Assembly (NCBI GenBank): GCA_036231565.1
Contig: JAZAHA010000006.1
Location: forward strand, 1 to 64,000
Length of the DNA stretch: 64,000 nt
From: Maricaulis sp036231565
Lineage (GTDB): Bacteria; Pseudomonadota; Alphaproteobacteria; Caulobacterales; Maricaulaceae
Reading direction: 5' to 3'
Shown: piece by piece, positions 10,100-18,764 of the stretch
Numbering within the stretch: the first letter of the stretch is position 1
Layout: the number at the start of each line of letters is the position of its first letter
The notes under the pieces: model-generated
The model's database searches: none
What the model saw: the letters and a program-made list of their open reading frames with translations, nothing else
What the model was told of the DNA's origin: nothing
Translations under genes and position numbers: made by a program

Positions 10100-10699
10100 C
10101 TAGCCACCGGCGGGCACGGCTCCACCCGGTTCTTGCGCCGGGTCCTGCGCGGTGTCCTGCGGGCTGTCCTGAGCCGGGTTGAGGGATCGGCGTGCCGTAT
10201 CGATCGCCGCCCCCAGCGCCTCGGCAAATTCGCCGCGCTCGGGCGGGCTGAGAAAACTGCCCAGCACCAGCGCGCGGCCATGGGCGCTCAATGCCAGCTG
10301 GGCATGGTGTTCACCCGGATCGATCAGGCGCAACTGCACCCAGGCCGTGGGCAGGCGATAGCGGCGGCGATGCCCGGTCGGGTGCTGGCGCACCACCTCG
10401 ATATCGCGCGCATTCACCGTCACCCATTCGCGCGCCCGGCCATCGCGATAGGAAATGCGGAAGGCCAGCCAGACCAGGAAAGCATCGAGCCCGAAAAACG
10501 GTGTCACCGGCCAGGCCCCGATGGTGATGAACAGGATGCCGGCGCTGAAGGAAATGATGGCGATGGCGATCATCAGCGCCGTGAAGGCGGGATTGGGCAG
10601 CGACCGGTTGGGCGCCAGTTCGGCCTCCATGAAGGCCGGACCCTCATGCGGTGCAACGGCCTCTGCCTCGGCCGGCCAGCTTTCCACGATCGTGCGCAT
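10100..10699 (-). CDS. DUF2244 membrane protein
   Basis: This 199-residue protein begins at the ATG at 10699. Two adjacent hydrophobic helices (about residues 38-62 and 64-82, including TALMIAIAIISFSAGILFI) are followed by a soluble part with EWVTVNARDIEVVRQHPTG and LGSFLSPPERGEFAEAL, which is typical of DUF2244. The family is common in alphaproteobacteria and often lies next to nth, as here (divergent, 93-bp gap). Function is unknown. The in-frame extension beyond 10699 overlaps nth antisense and is not real. The tail is rich in Gln, Asp and Pro. Confidence 0.82.
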   Translation of the reverse strand: MRTIVESWPAEAEAVAPHEGPAFMEAELAPNRSLPNPAFTALMIAIAIISFSAGILFITIGAWPVTPFFGLDAFLVWLAFRISYRDGRAREWVTVNARDIEVVRQHPTGHRRRYRLPTAWVQLRLIDPGEHHAQLALSAHGRALVLGSFLSPPERGEFAEALGAAIDTARRSLNPAQDSPQDTAQDPAQEPGGAVPAGG

Positions 10700-10792
10700 G
10701 CCGGGCAAGATAGACGCTCCTGTGGCCGAGACAATGGCCGCCGGGTCCGCGCGCCGGATGACAGGCCGCGCGAAGCGGCTATACCTGCGGCC

Positions 10793-11509
10793 ATGACGAC
10801 ATCCACGCCCCGCAAGACCGCCGCCAAGCCGAAGTCCCGCCGCAAGTCCCAGCCGCGCGGCCTTTCCCGCGAGCAGGCCCACGACCTGATGGCGCGGCTG
10901 GCGCAGGACCGGCCCGCGCCGCGCACCGAGCTGGACTATACCAATCCCTATACGCTGCTGGTCGCGGTGGCCCTGTCGGCCCAGGCCACCGATGTCGGCG
11001 TGAACAAGGCGACGAAGCTTTTGTTCCAGGAAGCCGATACGCCGGAGAAGATGGTCGCGCTGGGCGAGGATCATGTGCGCGACCGGATCAAGACGATCGG
11101 CCTGTTCCGCAACAAGGCGAAGAATGTCATCGCCCTGTCGAAAATCCTGATCGAGAAGCATGGCGGCATCGTGCCGGCCGAACGCGAGGCGCTGGAAGCC
11201 CTGCCGGGCGTCGGCCGCAAGACCGCGAATGTGGTACTCAACGAGGCGTTCGGCGTACCCACAATCGCCGTCGACACGCATATCTTCCGTGTCTCCAACC
11301 GCACCAAACTCGCCCCGGGCAAGGACCCGCTGGCGGTCGAACTGCGGCTGGAAAAGATCATGCCCGACGAATTCCGCCAGGGTGCCCACCACTGGCTGAT
11401 CCTGCACGGCCGCTATGTCTGCAAGGCCCGCAAGCCGGAATGCTGGCGCTGTCCGATCGAGGATATCTGCCAGTTCAAGGACAAGACACCGGCCCCGAAA
11501 GGCGTTTAA
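10793..11509 (+). CDS. nth: Endonuclease III
   Basis: Nth removes oxidised pyrimidines and cleaves the resulting abasic site in base excision repair. The 238-residue protein has the helix-hairpin-helix LPGVGRKTANVV with the catalytic lysine, VDTHIFRVSNR with the catalytic aspartate, and the [4Fe-4S] ligands C-x6-C-x2-C-x5-C near the C-terminus. The N-terminal 25 residues are basic (Lys/Arg/Thr-rich), longer than in E. coli. The ATG at 10793 is preferred; the frame stays open far upstream, but that part is antisense to the Ada-like and DUF2244 genes. Confidence 0.95.
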   Translation: MTTSTPRKTAAKPKSRRKSQPRGLSREQAHDLMARLAQDRPAPRTELDYTNPYTLLVAVALSAQATDVGVNKATKLLFQEADTPEKMVALGEDHVRDRIKTIGLFRNKAKNVIALSKILIEKHGGIVPAEREALEALPGVGRKTANVVLNEAFGVPTIAVDTHIFRVSNRTKLAPGKDPLAVELRLEKIMPDEFRQGAHHWLILHGRYVCKARKPECWRCPIEDICQFKDKTPAPKGV

Positions 11510-11769
11510 GGCGCAGGGCTTCCCCTGCGAAGCGGGGGAAGTGGCCGAGCCCGGCCCTGCGCCGGGTGAGGTCGAAGGGGGTAAGTGAATGCGCGCTGCC
11601 GCGCTCTGCGGTGCTCCGCACCGCCCCCTCAGTCCGCTTCGCGGACAGCTCCCCCGCAAGCGGGGCGAGCCCTTGCTTGTCCTGACACCCTCTCCATTTC
11701 CCCAGTACAATCCATTTTCCCCAACCTCACCACTTTCCCCGGACTTGTTCCGGGGCCCAGGGAAAGTGG
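11510..11769. repeat. Mosaic of short hairpins after nth
   Basis: This run holds several back-to-back palindromes: CTTCCCC...GGGGAAG near 11520-11541, CCCGGCCCTGCGCCGGG, a GCGC/GCGC cluster, and CTCCCCCGCAAGCGGGG. It ends with a nested palindrome at 11730-11769, where CCACTTTCCC pairs with GGGAAAGTGG around CCCCGGA-x5-TCCGGGG. Related mosaics occur at 18530-18715 and 37150-37343. No gene is supported here. Rightmost hairpins may serve as terminators for the converging genes. Confidence 0.65.
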
Positions 11770-11788
11770 CGAGGCTGAGTTTACCCCC

Positions 11789-12289
11789 CTACCGTTCCAC
11801 AGCGATCAGCGTGTCGTAGTCATACTGCGCCCGCAGCGCGTCGCTGATCCGCTCCAGACGCTCGATGGCCGGGTGGCCGGAGCAGCCACGATACCAGCTG
11901 ACATCCTGACGGCCGTCTGCTCGGGTGACGGACAGCTCATAGCCGGGCGCATCGGTGTGCCAGAGCGGGCAGGTGTCGTCGTCCTGCGTGTTGATCGATA
12001 CCGGCAGGCTGGCCGCGTCCTCGCGCTCGAGCACGGCGGTCATGCGGGCAAAACTGCCGGCGTCCAGCGCGCCTGTCGTGCGGCCCTGCGTCCGCGTATG
12101 GCTGCGCGCCTCGAGCACATAGCGATCGTCCGGCGTGACGGTGATCGTATAGGCCGGGCAGAAGCCGAAACAGGGCGTCTCGGTGATGCTGATCGCACGA
12201 TAAGTGTCCGGTGCGGCCGGACCGGACGTCGCGGCACAGGCCGACAGGCCGGCAGCCAGGAGAAGGGCGGAGAGACTGTGACGGATCAT
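11789..12289 (-). CDS. DUF6438-like lipoprotein
   Basis: This encodes 166 residues with an N-terminal lipoprotein signal (SALLLAAGLSAC, cysteine at about residue 18). The mature region has ITETPCFGFCPAYTITV, followed later by WYRGCSGHP. The CFGFCPxYT pattern is characteristic of DUF6438, a secreted family of unknown role. Four cysteines in the mature part could form disulfides in the periplasm. It stands alone between hairpin repeats and the CHAD gene. Confidence 0.75.
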   Translation of the reverse strand: MIRHSLSALLLAAGLSACAATSGPAAPDTYRAISITETPCFGFCPAYTITVTPDDRYVLEARSHTRTQGRTTGALDAGSFARMTAVLEREDAASLPVSINTQDDDTCPLWHTDAPGYELSVTRADGRQDVSWYRGCSGHPAIERLERISDALRAQYDYDTLIAVER

Positions 12290-12391
12290 GGCGGCCTTGC
12301 ATGGGACGGGTCTGGACGTGGAAAGACCCCATCAGGGCGGGCAATCCGGGCCATTTCAAGGCCCCGTTCCGGTCGCCGTTCAGGGTCAGCG

Positions 12392-13249
12392 CTATCCCGC
12401 GTCCCGGAAGCCGGCCTTCAGCGCCTTCTTCACCTTTCTCGGCCTGTCGCCGAACACGGCCTCGGCCCGCTCCAGCGCTTGGGCGGCCAGCGCCTCGCAA
12501 CGCGCCTCGACCCGCTCGATCGCGGCATCGGCGTCGGCCAGGTCGTCCAGCCGGCGGGCCAGGCGGGAGAGGTCATGGTGCAGGCCAAGCAGGTCGACCA
12601 ACGCGTCCGTCTGCGACTTGCGGCGCTCCACCTCATCCGGCCAGGCCCGCTTCAGCGCAATCGCCTGGTAGCGCCAGTCCTGGGCTCGCTTGCGCAATTC
12701 GTGCAGGCGCTCGCCATCCGGCACGGACTGCGCCTTGCCCAGCCGCTTTGCTGCGCGGCGATAGGTGCGCGCCATGCCGCGGGCGACCACATCCGGCGCA
12801 TCGTCCGGCGTGGGCAGGCCGGCCAGCGCCCGGTCCATCTCGTCCAGCGCGCGGGCGGCCTGCCGGGCCGCTGTCTCGCGATCGACCCGTTCACGGTCGG
12901 CGCGCGCCTGCGCCGCCAGTTCCGACAGGGCCGGCCGCGCCGCATCATCGTCGCAGTCACGGAGCATCGCACGGGCCAGCTGTTCCAGGCTGTCGGCATC
13001 GCGGGCCCCGGCCAGCACGTGTCCGGCGCGCCGGGCGGCGGCATTGACCAGGCTGGCGACCTCGCGATCGCTCTCGCGCAGGAGGCGCGCAATCGACCGG
13101 GCCCGCTTGATGCTCTTGCGCGCCTCATGCACGGCCAGCAGGGGATCCTCGCCCATGCCGTCCAGGGCGCGGCGGGCATTGGCGATCTCCAGGCGGACGA
13201 GACGCGTCACGCCGGCCAGATCGTCGTCATTGCGCAGTTTCTCGGTCAT
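12392..13249 (-). CDS. CHAD domain protein
   Basis: This 285-residue all-helical protein carries the conserved histidines and basic residues of the CHAD domain, including AVHEARKSIKRARS near residue 40 and LHELRKRAQDWRYQ in the second half. CHAD domains bind polyphosphate and are often found with polyphosphate granules or CYTH phosphatases. No CYTH domain is fused here and no ppk gene is nearby, so the partner is unknown. Arg/Ala-rich composition matches the family. Confidence 0.85.
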   Translation of the reverse strand: MTEKLRNDDDLAGVTRLVRLEIANARRALDGMGEDPLLAVHEARKSIKRARSIARLLRESDREVASLVNAAARRAGHVLAGARDADSLEQLARAMLRDCDDDAARPALSELAAQARADRERVDRETAARQAARALDEMDRALAGLPTPDDAPDVVARGMARTYRRAAKRLGKAQSVPDGERLHELRKRAQDWRYQAIALKRAWPDEVERRKSQTDALVDLLGLHHDLSRLARRLDDLADADAAIERVEARCEALAAQALERAEAVFGDRPRKVKKALKAGFRDAG

Positions 13250-13334
13250 GGGCGCGGCTTTATACGCAGTCGATGGCGAAGTCGTGACACCAACGGGCGC
13301 GAGCGCCTGCGCGTTCCCCGGAACCGCCGCTTTT

Positions 13335-14228
13335 CTAGGCCGGCACCGCCAGCATCCGCCCCAGAGCGCCGGCCAGGGTCTCGCCCATTTGCGGGCCCTG
13401 TTCGGGATAGAGATAGGGTTCGATCAGCTCGATCTCGATCAGCGCCAGCTGGCCGTCGAGCCCGCGCAGCATGTCGACCCGCGCATACAGCGGCTCGCCA
13501 TCGATACAGTCGAGCACCGAACGCGCCAGCGCCAGCTCGTCTTCGCCGGGCACATGGACCTCCTCGTGTCCGCCATATTCCGACTGCACGCGGTAATCGC
13601 CGCTGGCGGGGATTTTCCGGGCACAGTGCGAGAACTCGCCACCGAAGAAGAGGAAGGCATATTCGCCCTCTTCCGCCACGGCCGGCAGGAAGGGCTGGAT
13701 CATGCAGTCCGCCGGCGGCAGGGCCTCGGCGGCCGGGACGGGCTCGCCCTTGCGGATCCGGGCCTGGCGCCAGGCCCCGGCGCCCAGAACCGGTTTCACC
13801 ACGACATCGTCGCAGTCCAGCGTCTCGAAGGCCGCCGCGATCGTGTCTGCGGTCGCGCGGTCAGCCCAGACGGTCGGGATCATCGGCGCGCCGCGTCCGG
13901 CCAGGTCTTTCAGGTAGGTCTTGCGGCTGTTCCAGCGCACCATGGGCAGCGGATTGAACAGGCGCGTCGCCGCAGAAACCGCCTCCAGCTTTGCCATGAA
14001 GGCGTCCGGCTTTTCCATATAGTCCCAGCAGGTGCCGATCATGACGGCGTCGAAACTGGCCGGGTCGAAGTCCGGATCGTCCCAGATCACGGGGACAAGG
14101 TCGAAACCGGCGGCCGCACAGGCCGGCTGCAGCGCGGCGATCTCGAGCTCGTACTCGAAACAGTCGGCGCGGGCGGCGGGATTGTCGCGGAACATGCAGG
14201 CCGCGGTGAGGAAGGCGATACGGGTCAT
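13335..14228 (-). CDS. ATP-grasp domain protein
   Basis: This 297-residue protein has an ATP-grasp fold resembling the RimK/glutathione synthetase and cycloserine DcsG-type groups. Supporting sequence includes VVVKPVLGAGAW (ATP-binding lysine), a central FFGGEFSHCARKIP, YARVDMLRG and IEIELIEPYLYPE, where acidic residues hold magnesium. Such enzymes join a carboxylate to an amine or thiol using ATP; the substrate is unknown. It lies alone, divergent from adenosine kinase, with about 110 bp between the starts. Confidence 0.82.
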   Translation of the reverse strand: MTRIAFLTAACMFRDNPAARADCFEYELEIAALQPACAAAGFDLVPVIWDDPDFDPASFDAVMIGTCWDYMEKPDAFMAKLEAVSAATRLFNPLPMVRWNSRKTYLKDLAGRGAPMIPTVWADRATADTIAAAFETLDCDDVVVKPVLGAGAWRQARIRKGEPVPAAEALPPADCMIQPFLPAVAEEGEYAFLFFGGEFSHCARKIPASGDYRVQSEYGGHEEVHVPGEDELALARSVLDCIDGEPLYARVDMLRGLDGQLALIEIELIEPYLYPEQGPQMGETLAGALGRMLAVPA

Positions 14229-14339
14229 GGCGCGGGCTTTAGCAGAGCGGCGTCCGGCCGCAAGCCTTGTTCTCGCGCAGCGCTGCGGTTAGGTGTCACG
14301 GCTTAACCCGCTGTCTTTCAGCCACTGAACGGATTTTCC

Positions 14340-15347
14340 ATGTCCCAAGCCCGTTTCGACGTGCTCGCCGTCGGCAATGCCATTGTCGACGTTCTCTCGC
14401 CGGCCAGCGACGAATTTCTCGCCGCCGAAGGCATTGCCAAGAATGCCATGACACTGATCGACGAGGACCGGGCGCGTTCGCTCTATGCGCGCATGCAGCC
14501 GGGCAAGGAAGCCTCCGGCGGGTCCGCCGCCAACACGGTTGCCGGTGTCGCCTCGCTGGGCGGCAAGGCGGCCTATATCGGCAAGGTGGCCAATGATCAG
14601 CTGGGCGAGATCTTCACCCACGACATCCGCACGATCGGTGTGCATTTCGACACGCCGGCCCTGCAGGAAGGCCCGGCGTCGGGCCGCTGCCTGATCAATG
14701 TCACGCCGGATGCGGCGCGCTCGATGTGCACCTTCCTGGGCGCCGCCGCCCTGGTGACCGAGGACGATGTGGAAGCCGGTGCCGAGGCGCTCAAGGCTGC
14801 CGAGATCATCTATCTGGAAGGCTATCTCTTCGACCGCGAAGAAGCCAAGCGCGCCTATGTCGCCGCGGCCGAAATGGCTGCCGCTGCCAATCGCCGCACC
14901 GCGCTGACCCTGTCCGACGTGTTCTGCGTCGACCGGCACCGCGCCTCCTTTCGCCATCTCGTGGCCAACCATATCGACATCCTGCTGGCCAATGAGGCCG
15001 AGCTGCTGGCGCTGTACGAGACCGAGGATTTCGACACGGCCCTCAAGGCCGTGCGCCAGGATGTGGCGATCGCCGCGGTGACGCGGTCGGAAAAGGGAGC
15101 CGTGATCGTCGCCGGCGAGGAGACCGTGACCGTAGCGGCTGAACCGGTCTCGCAACTGGTCGACACGACGGGCGCGGGCGATCTCTTCGCCGCGGGCTTC
15201 CTTCTGGGCATCGCCCAGGGCCGGCCGCTGGCCGAAGCGGGTAAAATGGGGGCGATTTCCGCCGCCGAAATCATCTCGCACTACGGCGCGCGTCCCGACT
15301 GCAGCCTGAAAGACCTCGCCGAACAGGCCGGAATCGCCTTCGAGTAA
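14340..15347 (+). CDS. PfkB-family adenosine kinase
   Basis: This 335-residue sugar/nucleoside kinase has the PfkB signature DTTGAGDLFAAGFL, with the catalytic aspartate, near residue 280, and the N-terminal substrate region ASGGSAANTVAGVASLGG with YIGKVANDQLG. Proteins of this type in alphaproteobacteria are annotated as adenosine kinase, which makes AMP from adenosine and ATP. Other ribokinase-family substrates cannot be excluded. The ATG at 14340 follows a short leader, and a weak A/T-rich stretch follows the stop. Confidence 0.85.
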   Translation: MSQARFDVLAVGNAIVDVLSPASDEFLAAEGIAKNAMTLIDEDRARSLYARMQPGKEASGGSAANTVAGVASLGGKAAYIGKVANDQLGEIFTHDIRTIGVHFDTPALQEGPASGRCLINVTPDAARSMCTFLGAAALVTEDDVEAGAEALKAAEIIYLEGYLFDREEAKRAYVAAAEMAAAANRRTALTLSDVFCVDRHRASFRHLVANHIDILLANEAELLALYETEDFDTALKAVRQDVAIAAVTRSEKGAVIVAGEETVTVAAEPVSQLVDTTGAGDLFAAGFLLGIAQGRPLAEAGKMGAISAAEIISHYGARPDCSLKDLAEQAGIAFE

Positions 15348-15482
15348 AGGCGTCCCCGGTATTCAACTAAAAACTTAACGAAAAAACTCCGGCATTTTAA
15401 CCACAATTCAAGTGCTTGGTGTCACCGTGACCCTTGAGAACGGGCGAGAAGGTCTTCTTGCCTGCGTATTTGGTGGCGAAAA

Positions 15483-15504
15483 CGCGCTCCGTTTCCGGAG
15501 CGCG
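15483..15504 (+). promoter_or_regulatory. 5' hairpin just before the GGDEF-EAL ribosome site
   Basis: CGCGCTCCG at 15483-15491 pairs with CGGAGCGCG at 15496-15504 around a TTTC loop. It sits four bases before the AGGGG ribosome site and 13 before the ATG at 15518. It could modulate translation start or insulate the leader. No c-di-GMP riboswitch consensus was recognised upstream. Confidence 0.4.
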
Positions 15505-15517
15505 CTCAGGGGTAGAC

Positions 15518-17611
15518 ATGGCACCCATCCGCAAAGCGGTGTCGCGAGTAATGCGTTCGCTGGTGATGAAGTTCACGCTTCTCACCGGCGCTCTTATCTT
15601 CGCGACCACACTCATGCTGATGACGCTGGAGAGCATTTCCGCGCAACGGGAAACGCGTAACCTGCTGATCGACCGGTCCGTGGCCTCGCTGCAGACCACG
15701 GCGAGCCGGCTGGCAAATGCAGTATCCGAGAACAATAGCGGTTTCGTCGACCTGTATGTCGAGGAACTGATCGCTTCGCTCGGCGCACAGGAAATGTACG
15801 TCCTCAACAATCGTCGCGAAGTGCTCGGCGAAGCCTATGACGACAATCGCGAACAGGGTCGCCTGCGCGCTGCCGACATGGCGGTCATGGCGCTGGGTGC
15901 GGGGGATCTGCGCTATTCCGTGCATGACGGCTTCCTGGAAATGGCGGCACCTGTCTATACGGCCGAACGCCGCCTGGTCGGTGTCGTCTATGCCAAGCGC
16001 GAACTGGTCGAACTGGTGGCCTCGCGCAATGCAGCGATCCAGCGCCAGACGCTGATCGCGCTGTTCGCCCTGGGGATTTTCCTGCCGCTGGCTGCGCTGA
16101 TCGTCGGCCGCGCCCTCAAGCCGGTGCAGACTCTGACCGATGCCGCGCGCCTGGCCTCGTCGAAAAATCTCGACATGCGCATCAATGTGAAGACGGGCGA
16201 CGAGCTGGAAGTGCTCGCCAACGCCTTCAACCGCATGTTTGCGCGCCTCGACGGCAATCTCAAACGCATCCATCGCCTGGCCTATGTCGACCTGGTGACC
16301 GAGCTGCCCAACCGCGAGCGCTTCCGCAAGGAAACCGAGCGCGTGGCCCGCAAGGCGCTGGAAGACGGCACGTCCGGTGCCGTGCTCTTCCTCGATCTCG
16401 ACCGCTTCAAGCGCGTCAATGACAGTCTGGGCATCGGCGAGGGCGACCGCCTGCTGGAAATGGTCGGCCGCCGCCTGTCCGAGGTCGCCCGCGGCTGCGA
16501 CATGGCTTCCGGCGGTGACGAGGAGCCTTCCATGGTCGCGCGTCTCGGCGGCGACGAGTTCACGGTGCTGCTGCCGCAGATCGCCGACAGCGCCGACGCG
16601 GCCCGCGTTGCCAACAAGCTGGTCGACGCAATCCGCATGCCGTTCGAGATTTCCGGCCACCACGTCTTTCTGGGCGTGTCGATCGGTGTTGCCGTCTTCC
16701 CGCAGGACGGGGCCGACCCGGAAACCCTGATGCGCCATGCCGACCTGGCGATGGCCCACGCCAAACGCGCCGGCGGTTCGGCCGCGCAATTCTTCGAGCC
16801 GACCATGAACCAGTCCGCCTTCGAGCGCCTGGTGCTGGAAAACGAGCTGCGCGACGCCGTGCAGCAGGACCAGCTGGTCGTCTACTACCAGCCCAAAGTC
16901 CTGATGAAAGACGGCACGTGTGCCGGGGCCGAAGCGCTGGTGCGCTGGCAGCACCCGACGGCGGGCCTTCTGTCGCCCGGCGCCTTCATCGAGGCGGCCG
17001 AGGAATGCGGCCTGATCGGCGAGATCGGCGACTGGGTGCTGCGCGCAGCCTGCCGCGAAGCCGCCTCCTGGCGCGCCCGCGGTCTGGAAATTCCGGTCGC
17101 GGTCAATGTGTCCGCCATGCAGTTCGAACGCGAGGGTTTCTCGGACTCCGTGCTCGACGCGCTGCAGGCCGCCAATCTGCCGCCGCACCTGCTGGAGCTG
17201 GAGCTCACCGAGTCGATCGCGATGGAAAACCCGGAACGGGTGATCGAACAGGTACAGCCGCTGCGCGATCGCGGCGTCAGCTTCGCCATCGACGATTTCG
17301 GTACGGGCCACTCCTCCCTGTCCTACCTGACGCGCATGCCGTTTGACGTGTTCAAGATCGACCAGTCCTTCGTGCGTGACATGGCGACCGACCCGCACGC
17401 CCGTATCGTCGTCGAGACGATCCTGGCGATGGCCAAGTCGCTGAAGCTGGAAACCGTCGCGGAAGGCGTGGAAACCGCCGAGCAGATGAACATGCTGCGC
17501 GGCCAGGGGGCCACGCTGGCCCAGGGCTTCCTGTTCGGCCGTCCGATGCCGGGTGCCGATCTGGTGGAATTTGCCACCGATTCCAGCACCGACCGCGCCA
17601 TCAACGAATAG
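15518..17611 (+). CDS. Membrane GGDEF-EAL cyclic-di-GMP enzyme
   Basis: This 697-residue protein has a first membrane helix at residues 18-36, a periplasmic sensor of about 140 residues, a second helix at 178-196, and a HAMP-like linker. A GGDEF domain follows with an intact GGDEF at 344-348, then an EAL domain with EAL at 472-474 and DDFGTGHSSLSYL, KIDQSFVRDM and TVAEGVET. Both cyclase and phosphodiesterase sites look complete, so it may make or degrade c-di-GMP depending on the periplasmic signal. The ATG at 15518 is preferred over 15434 because AGGGG lies just before it. Confidence 0.9.
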   Translation: MAPIRKAVSRVMRSLVMKFTLLTGALIFATTLMLMTLESISAQRETRNLLIDRSVASLQTTASRLANAVSENNSGFVDLYVEELIASLGAQEMYVLNNRREVLGEAYDDNREQGRLRAADMAVMALGAGDLRYSVHDGFLEMAAPVYTAERRLVGVVYAKRELVELVASRNAAIQRQTLIALFALGIFLPLAALIVGRALKPVQTLTDAARLASSKNLDMRINVKTGDELEVLANAFNRMFARLDGNLKRIHRLAYVDLVTELPNRERFRKETERVARKALEDGTSGAVLFLDLDRFKRVNDSLGIGEGDRLLEMVGRRLSEVARGCDMASGGDEEPSMVARLGGDEFTVLLPQIADSADAARVANKLVDAIRMPFEISGHHVFLGVSIGVAVFPQDGADPETLMRHADLAMAHAKRAGGSAAQFFEPTMNQSAFERLVLENELRDAVQQDQLVVYYQPKVLMKDGTCAGAEALVRWQHPTAGLLSPGAFIEAAEECGLIGEIGDWVLRAACREAASWRARGLEIPVAVNVSAMQFEREGFSDSVLDALQAANLPPHLLELELTESIAMENPERVIEQVQPLRDRGVSFAIDDFGTGHSSLSYLTRMPFDVFKIDQSFVRDMATDPHARIVVETILAMAKSLKLETVAEGVETAEQMNMLRGQGATLAQGFLFGRPMPGADLVEFATDSSTDRAINE

Positions 17612-17917
17612 CCGCGCCCGGCGCCGGGGACGCCCGATACGGCAAAGCCTGCTTGTCATCCCGGATGGATGCCCGGCCTTGTGCCGGGCGCAAGTCCGGG
17701 ACCCATGGGCAGGGTGCGTCTTCAGACAAACATCGGTCCCGGGAACGCGCCTGCTTCCGGCCAGCCGCGGCGTTTATAGGTCCCGGCCCTGCGCCCCGCC
17801 TGCGCGGGGCATTCCGCCGGGATGACAATTGCGGTTGGTTTCAGCAGACCCCGGGGGTTGATCCTGCCCGTCGCGTCGGCCACATCCTGTTCTCATCCTG
17901 ATTGCGGAGAGACCGTC
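17612..17917. other. Intergenic region before hslV
   Basis: This 306-bp gap is mostly a family 1 repeat (17655-17826). The remaining 91 bp before hslV hold the ribosome site GGAGAGA at about 17906-17912 but no promoter that could be assigned with confidence. No RpoH-type CTTG/CYTATNT pair was found. Confidence 0.6.
17655..17826 (-). repeat. Inverted-repeat element, family 1, copy 2
   Basis: This 172-bp copy lies in the opposite orientation to copy 1. It opens GTCATCCCGG and ends CCGGGATGAC, and its reverse complement has the conserved core GGCCGGAAGCAGG. The arms also contain GCGCAAGTCCGGGACCCAT, matching the other copies. It separates the GGDEF-EAL gene from hslV. Confidence 0.85.
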
Positions 17918-18484
17918 ATGACTTCCCCGACCGACTATGCCGATGCCAGCCAGTGGCGGGGCACCACGATTGTCGCGGTCCGCAAGGCCGGCAAGCTGGT
18001 GGTCGCCGGCGACGGACAGGTGTCGATCGGGCCGACCGTGATGAAGGGCAATGCCCGCAAGGTGCGCCGCCTGGCCGGCGGCAATGTGGTGGCCGGGTTC
18101 GCCGGCGCCACGGCCGACGCCTTCGCCCTGTTCGAACGCCTGGAAGCCAAGCTGGAACAATATCCCGGCCAGCTCGCCCGCGCCTGTGTCGAGCTCGCCA
18201 AGGACTGGCGCACCGACCGCTATCTGCGCCGCCTGGAAGCCATGCTGATCGTCGGCGACAGCGTGGAAACCTATCTCCTGACCGGCGCCGGCGATGTGCT
18301 GGAACCGGAGGACGGTATCGTCGCTGTCGGCTCCGGCGGCAATTACGCCCTCTCGGCCGCCCGGGCCCTGTTCGAATACGAGGACGACCCGGAAGTCATC
18401 GCCCGCAAATCCATGGCCATCGCCGCCCGCATCTGCGTCTACACGAACGAAAACCTGACGGTGGAAGTGCTGGGCAGCGATTAG
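17918..18484 (+). CDS. hslV: HslV protease subunit
   Basis: HslV is the threonine protease core of the HslUV ATP-dependent protease. The 188-residue protein contains RGTTIVAVRK, whose second threonine region forms the active N-terminus after processing, then VAGDGQVSIGPTVMKGNARK and a C-terminal YTNENLTVE. The leader before the catalytic threonine is about 18 residues, longer than the one or few residues usual in the family, so the start may be internal or the propeptide long. A GGAGAGA precedes the ATG at 17918. Its partner hslU lies 2.5 kb downstream. Confidence 0.95.
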   Translation: MTSPTDYADASQWRGTTIVAVRKAGKLVVAGDGQVSIGPTVMKGNARKVRRLAGGNVVAGFAGATADAFALFERLEAKLEQYPGQLARACVELAKDWRTDRYLRRLEAMLIVGDSVETYLLTGAGDVLEPEDGIVAVGSGGNYALSAARALFEYEDDPEVIARKSMAIAARICVYTNENLTVEVLGSD

Positions 18485-18529
18485 GGCTGCTCTCATACTC
18501 AAGCGCACTTTCTCTAACTCAAGCGCACT

Positions 18530-18715
18530 CCCGCCTTTCCTCCCCATTTCATGGGGAGGTGGATCGCCGCAAGGCGGCGAGACGGAGGGGCGCCGCGTAG
18601 CGGCGTAGTATTGATGCTGGGCGCGATCGCCTCCCGGCGCTCCGCGCCGGCCCCTTCGACCCGCGGCTGAAGCCGCGGCCCACTTCCCCACGATGTGGGG
18701 AAGAAAGGGAAACCG
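18530..18715. repeat. Hairpin mosaic after hslV
   Basis: The left edge CCTTTCCTCCCCAT/ATGGGGAGGTGG and the right edge CCCACTTCCCCAC/GTGGGGAAGAAAGG are each hairpins and are also roughly complementary to each other. Between them are CGCCGCAAGGCGGCG, GCGCCGCGTAGCGGCG and CCGCGGCTGAAGCCGCGG. Just before it, AACTCAAGCGCACT occurs twice (about 18497-18528). It belongs with similar mosaics at 11510 and 37150. No gene is supported. Confidence 0.65.
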
Positions 18716-18721
18716 GGTGTT

Positions 18722-18755
18722 GTGCTTCTTCCCCACTCATATCGGGAAGAAGCAC
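18722..18755 (-). terminator. Hairpin after the aspartic protease gene
   Basis: GTGCTTCTTCCC at 18722-18733 pairs perfectly with GGGAAGAAGCAC at 18744-18755, a 12-bp stem with a 10-base loop. It starts about 10 bases beyond the stop codon of the minus-strand protease gene. No T run follows, so it may be a Rho-assisted terminator or an mRNA-end stabiliser. Confidence 0.55.
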
Positions 18756-18764
18756 TCCAACCCC

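Noticed and set aside
9290..10792. Upstream part of the open frame leading into nth
   Set aside because: It is antisense to the Ada-like and DUF2244 genes; Nth similarity begins only after 10793.
15348..15517. Possible c-di-GMP riboswitch before the GGDEF-EAL gene
   Set aside because: No GEMM-type consensus was found; only a simple 9-bp hairpin near the ribosome site.
15506..17659. Long minus-strand frame of 717 codons opposite the GGDEF-EAL gene
   Set aside because: The plus-strand protein has full catalytic motifs; the antisense product is low-complexity and rich in His, Gly and Gln.
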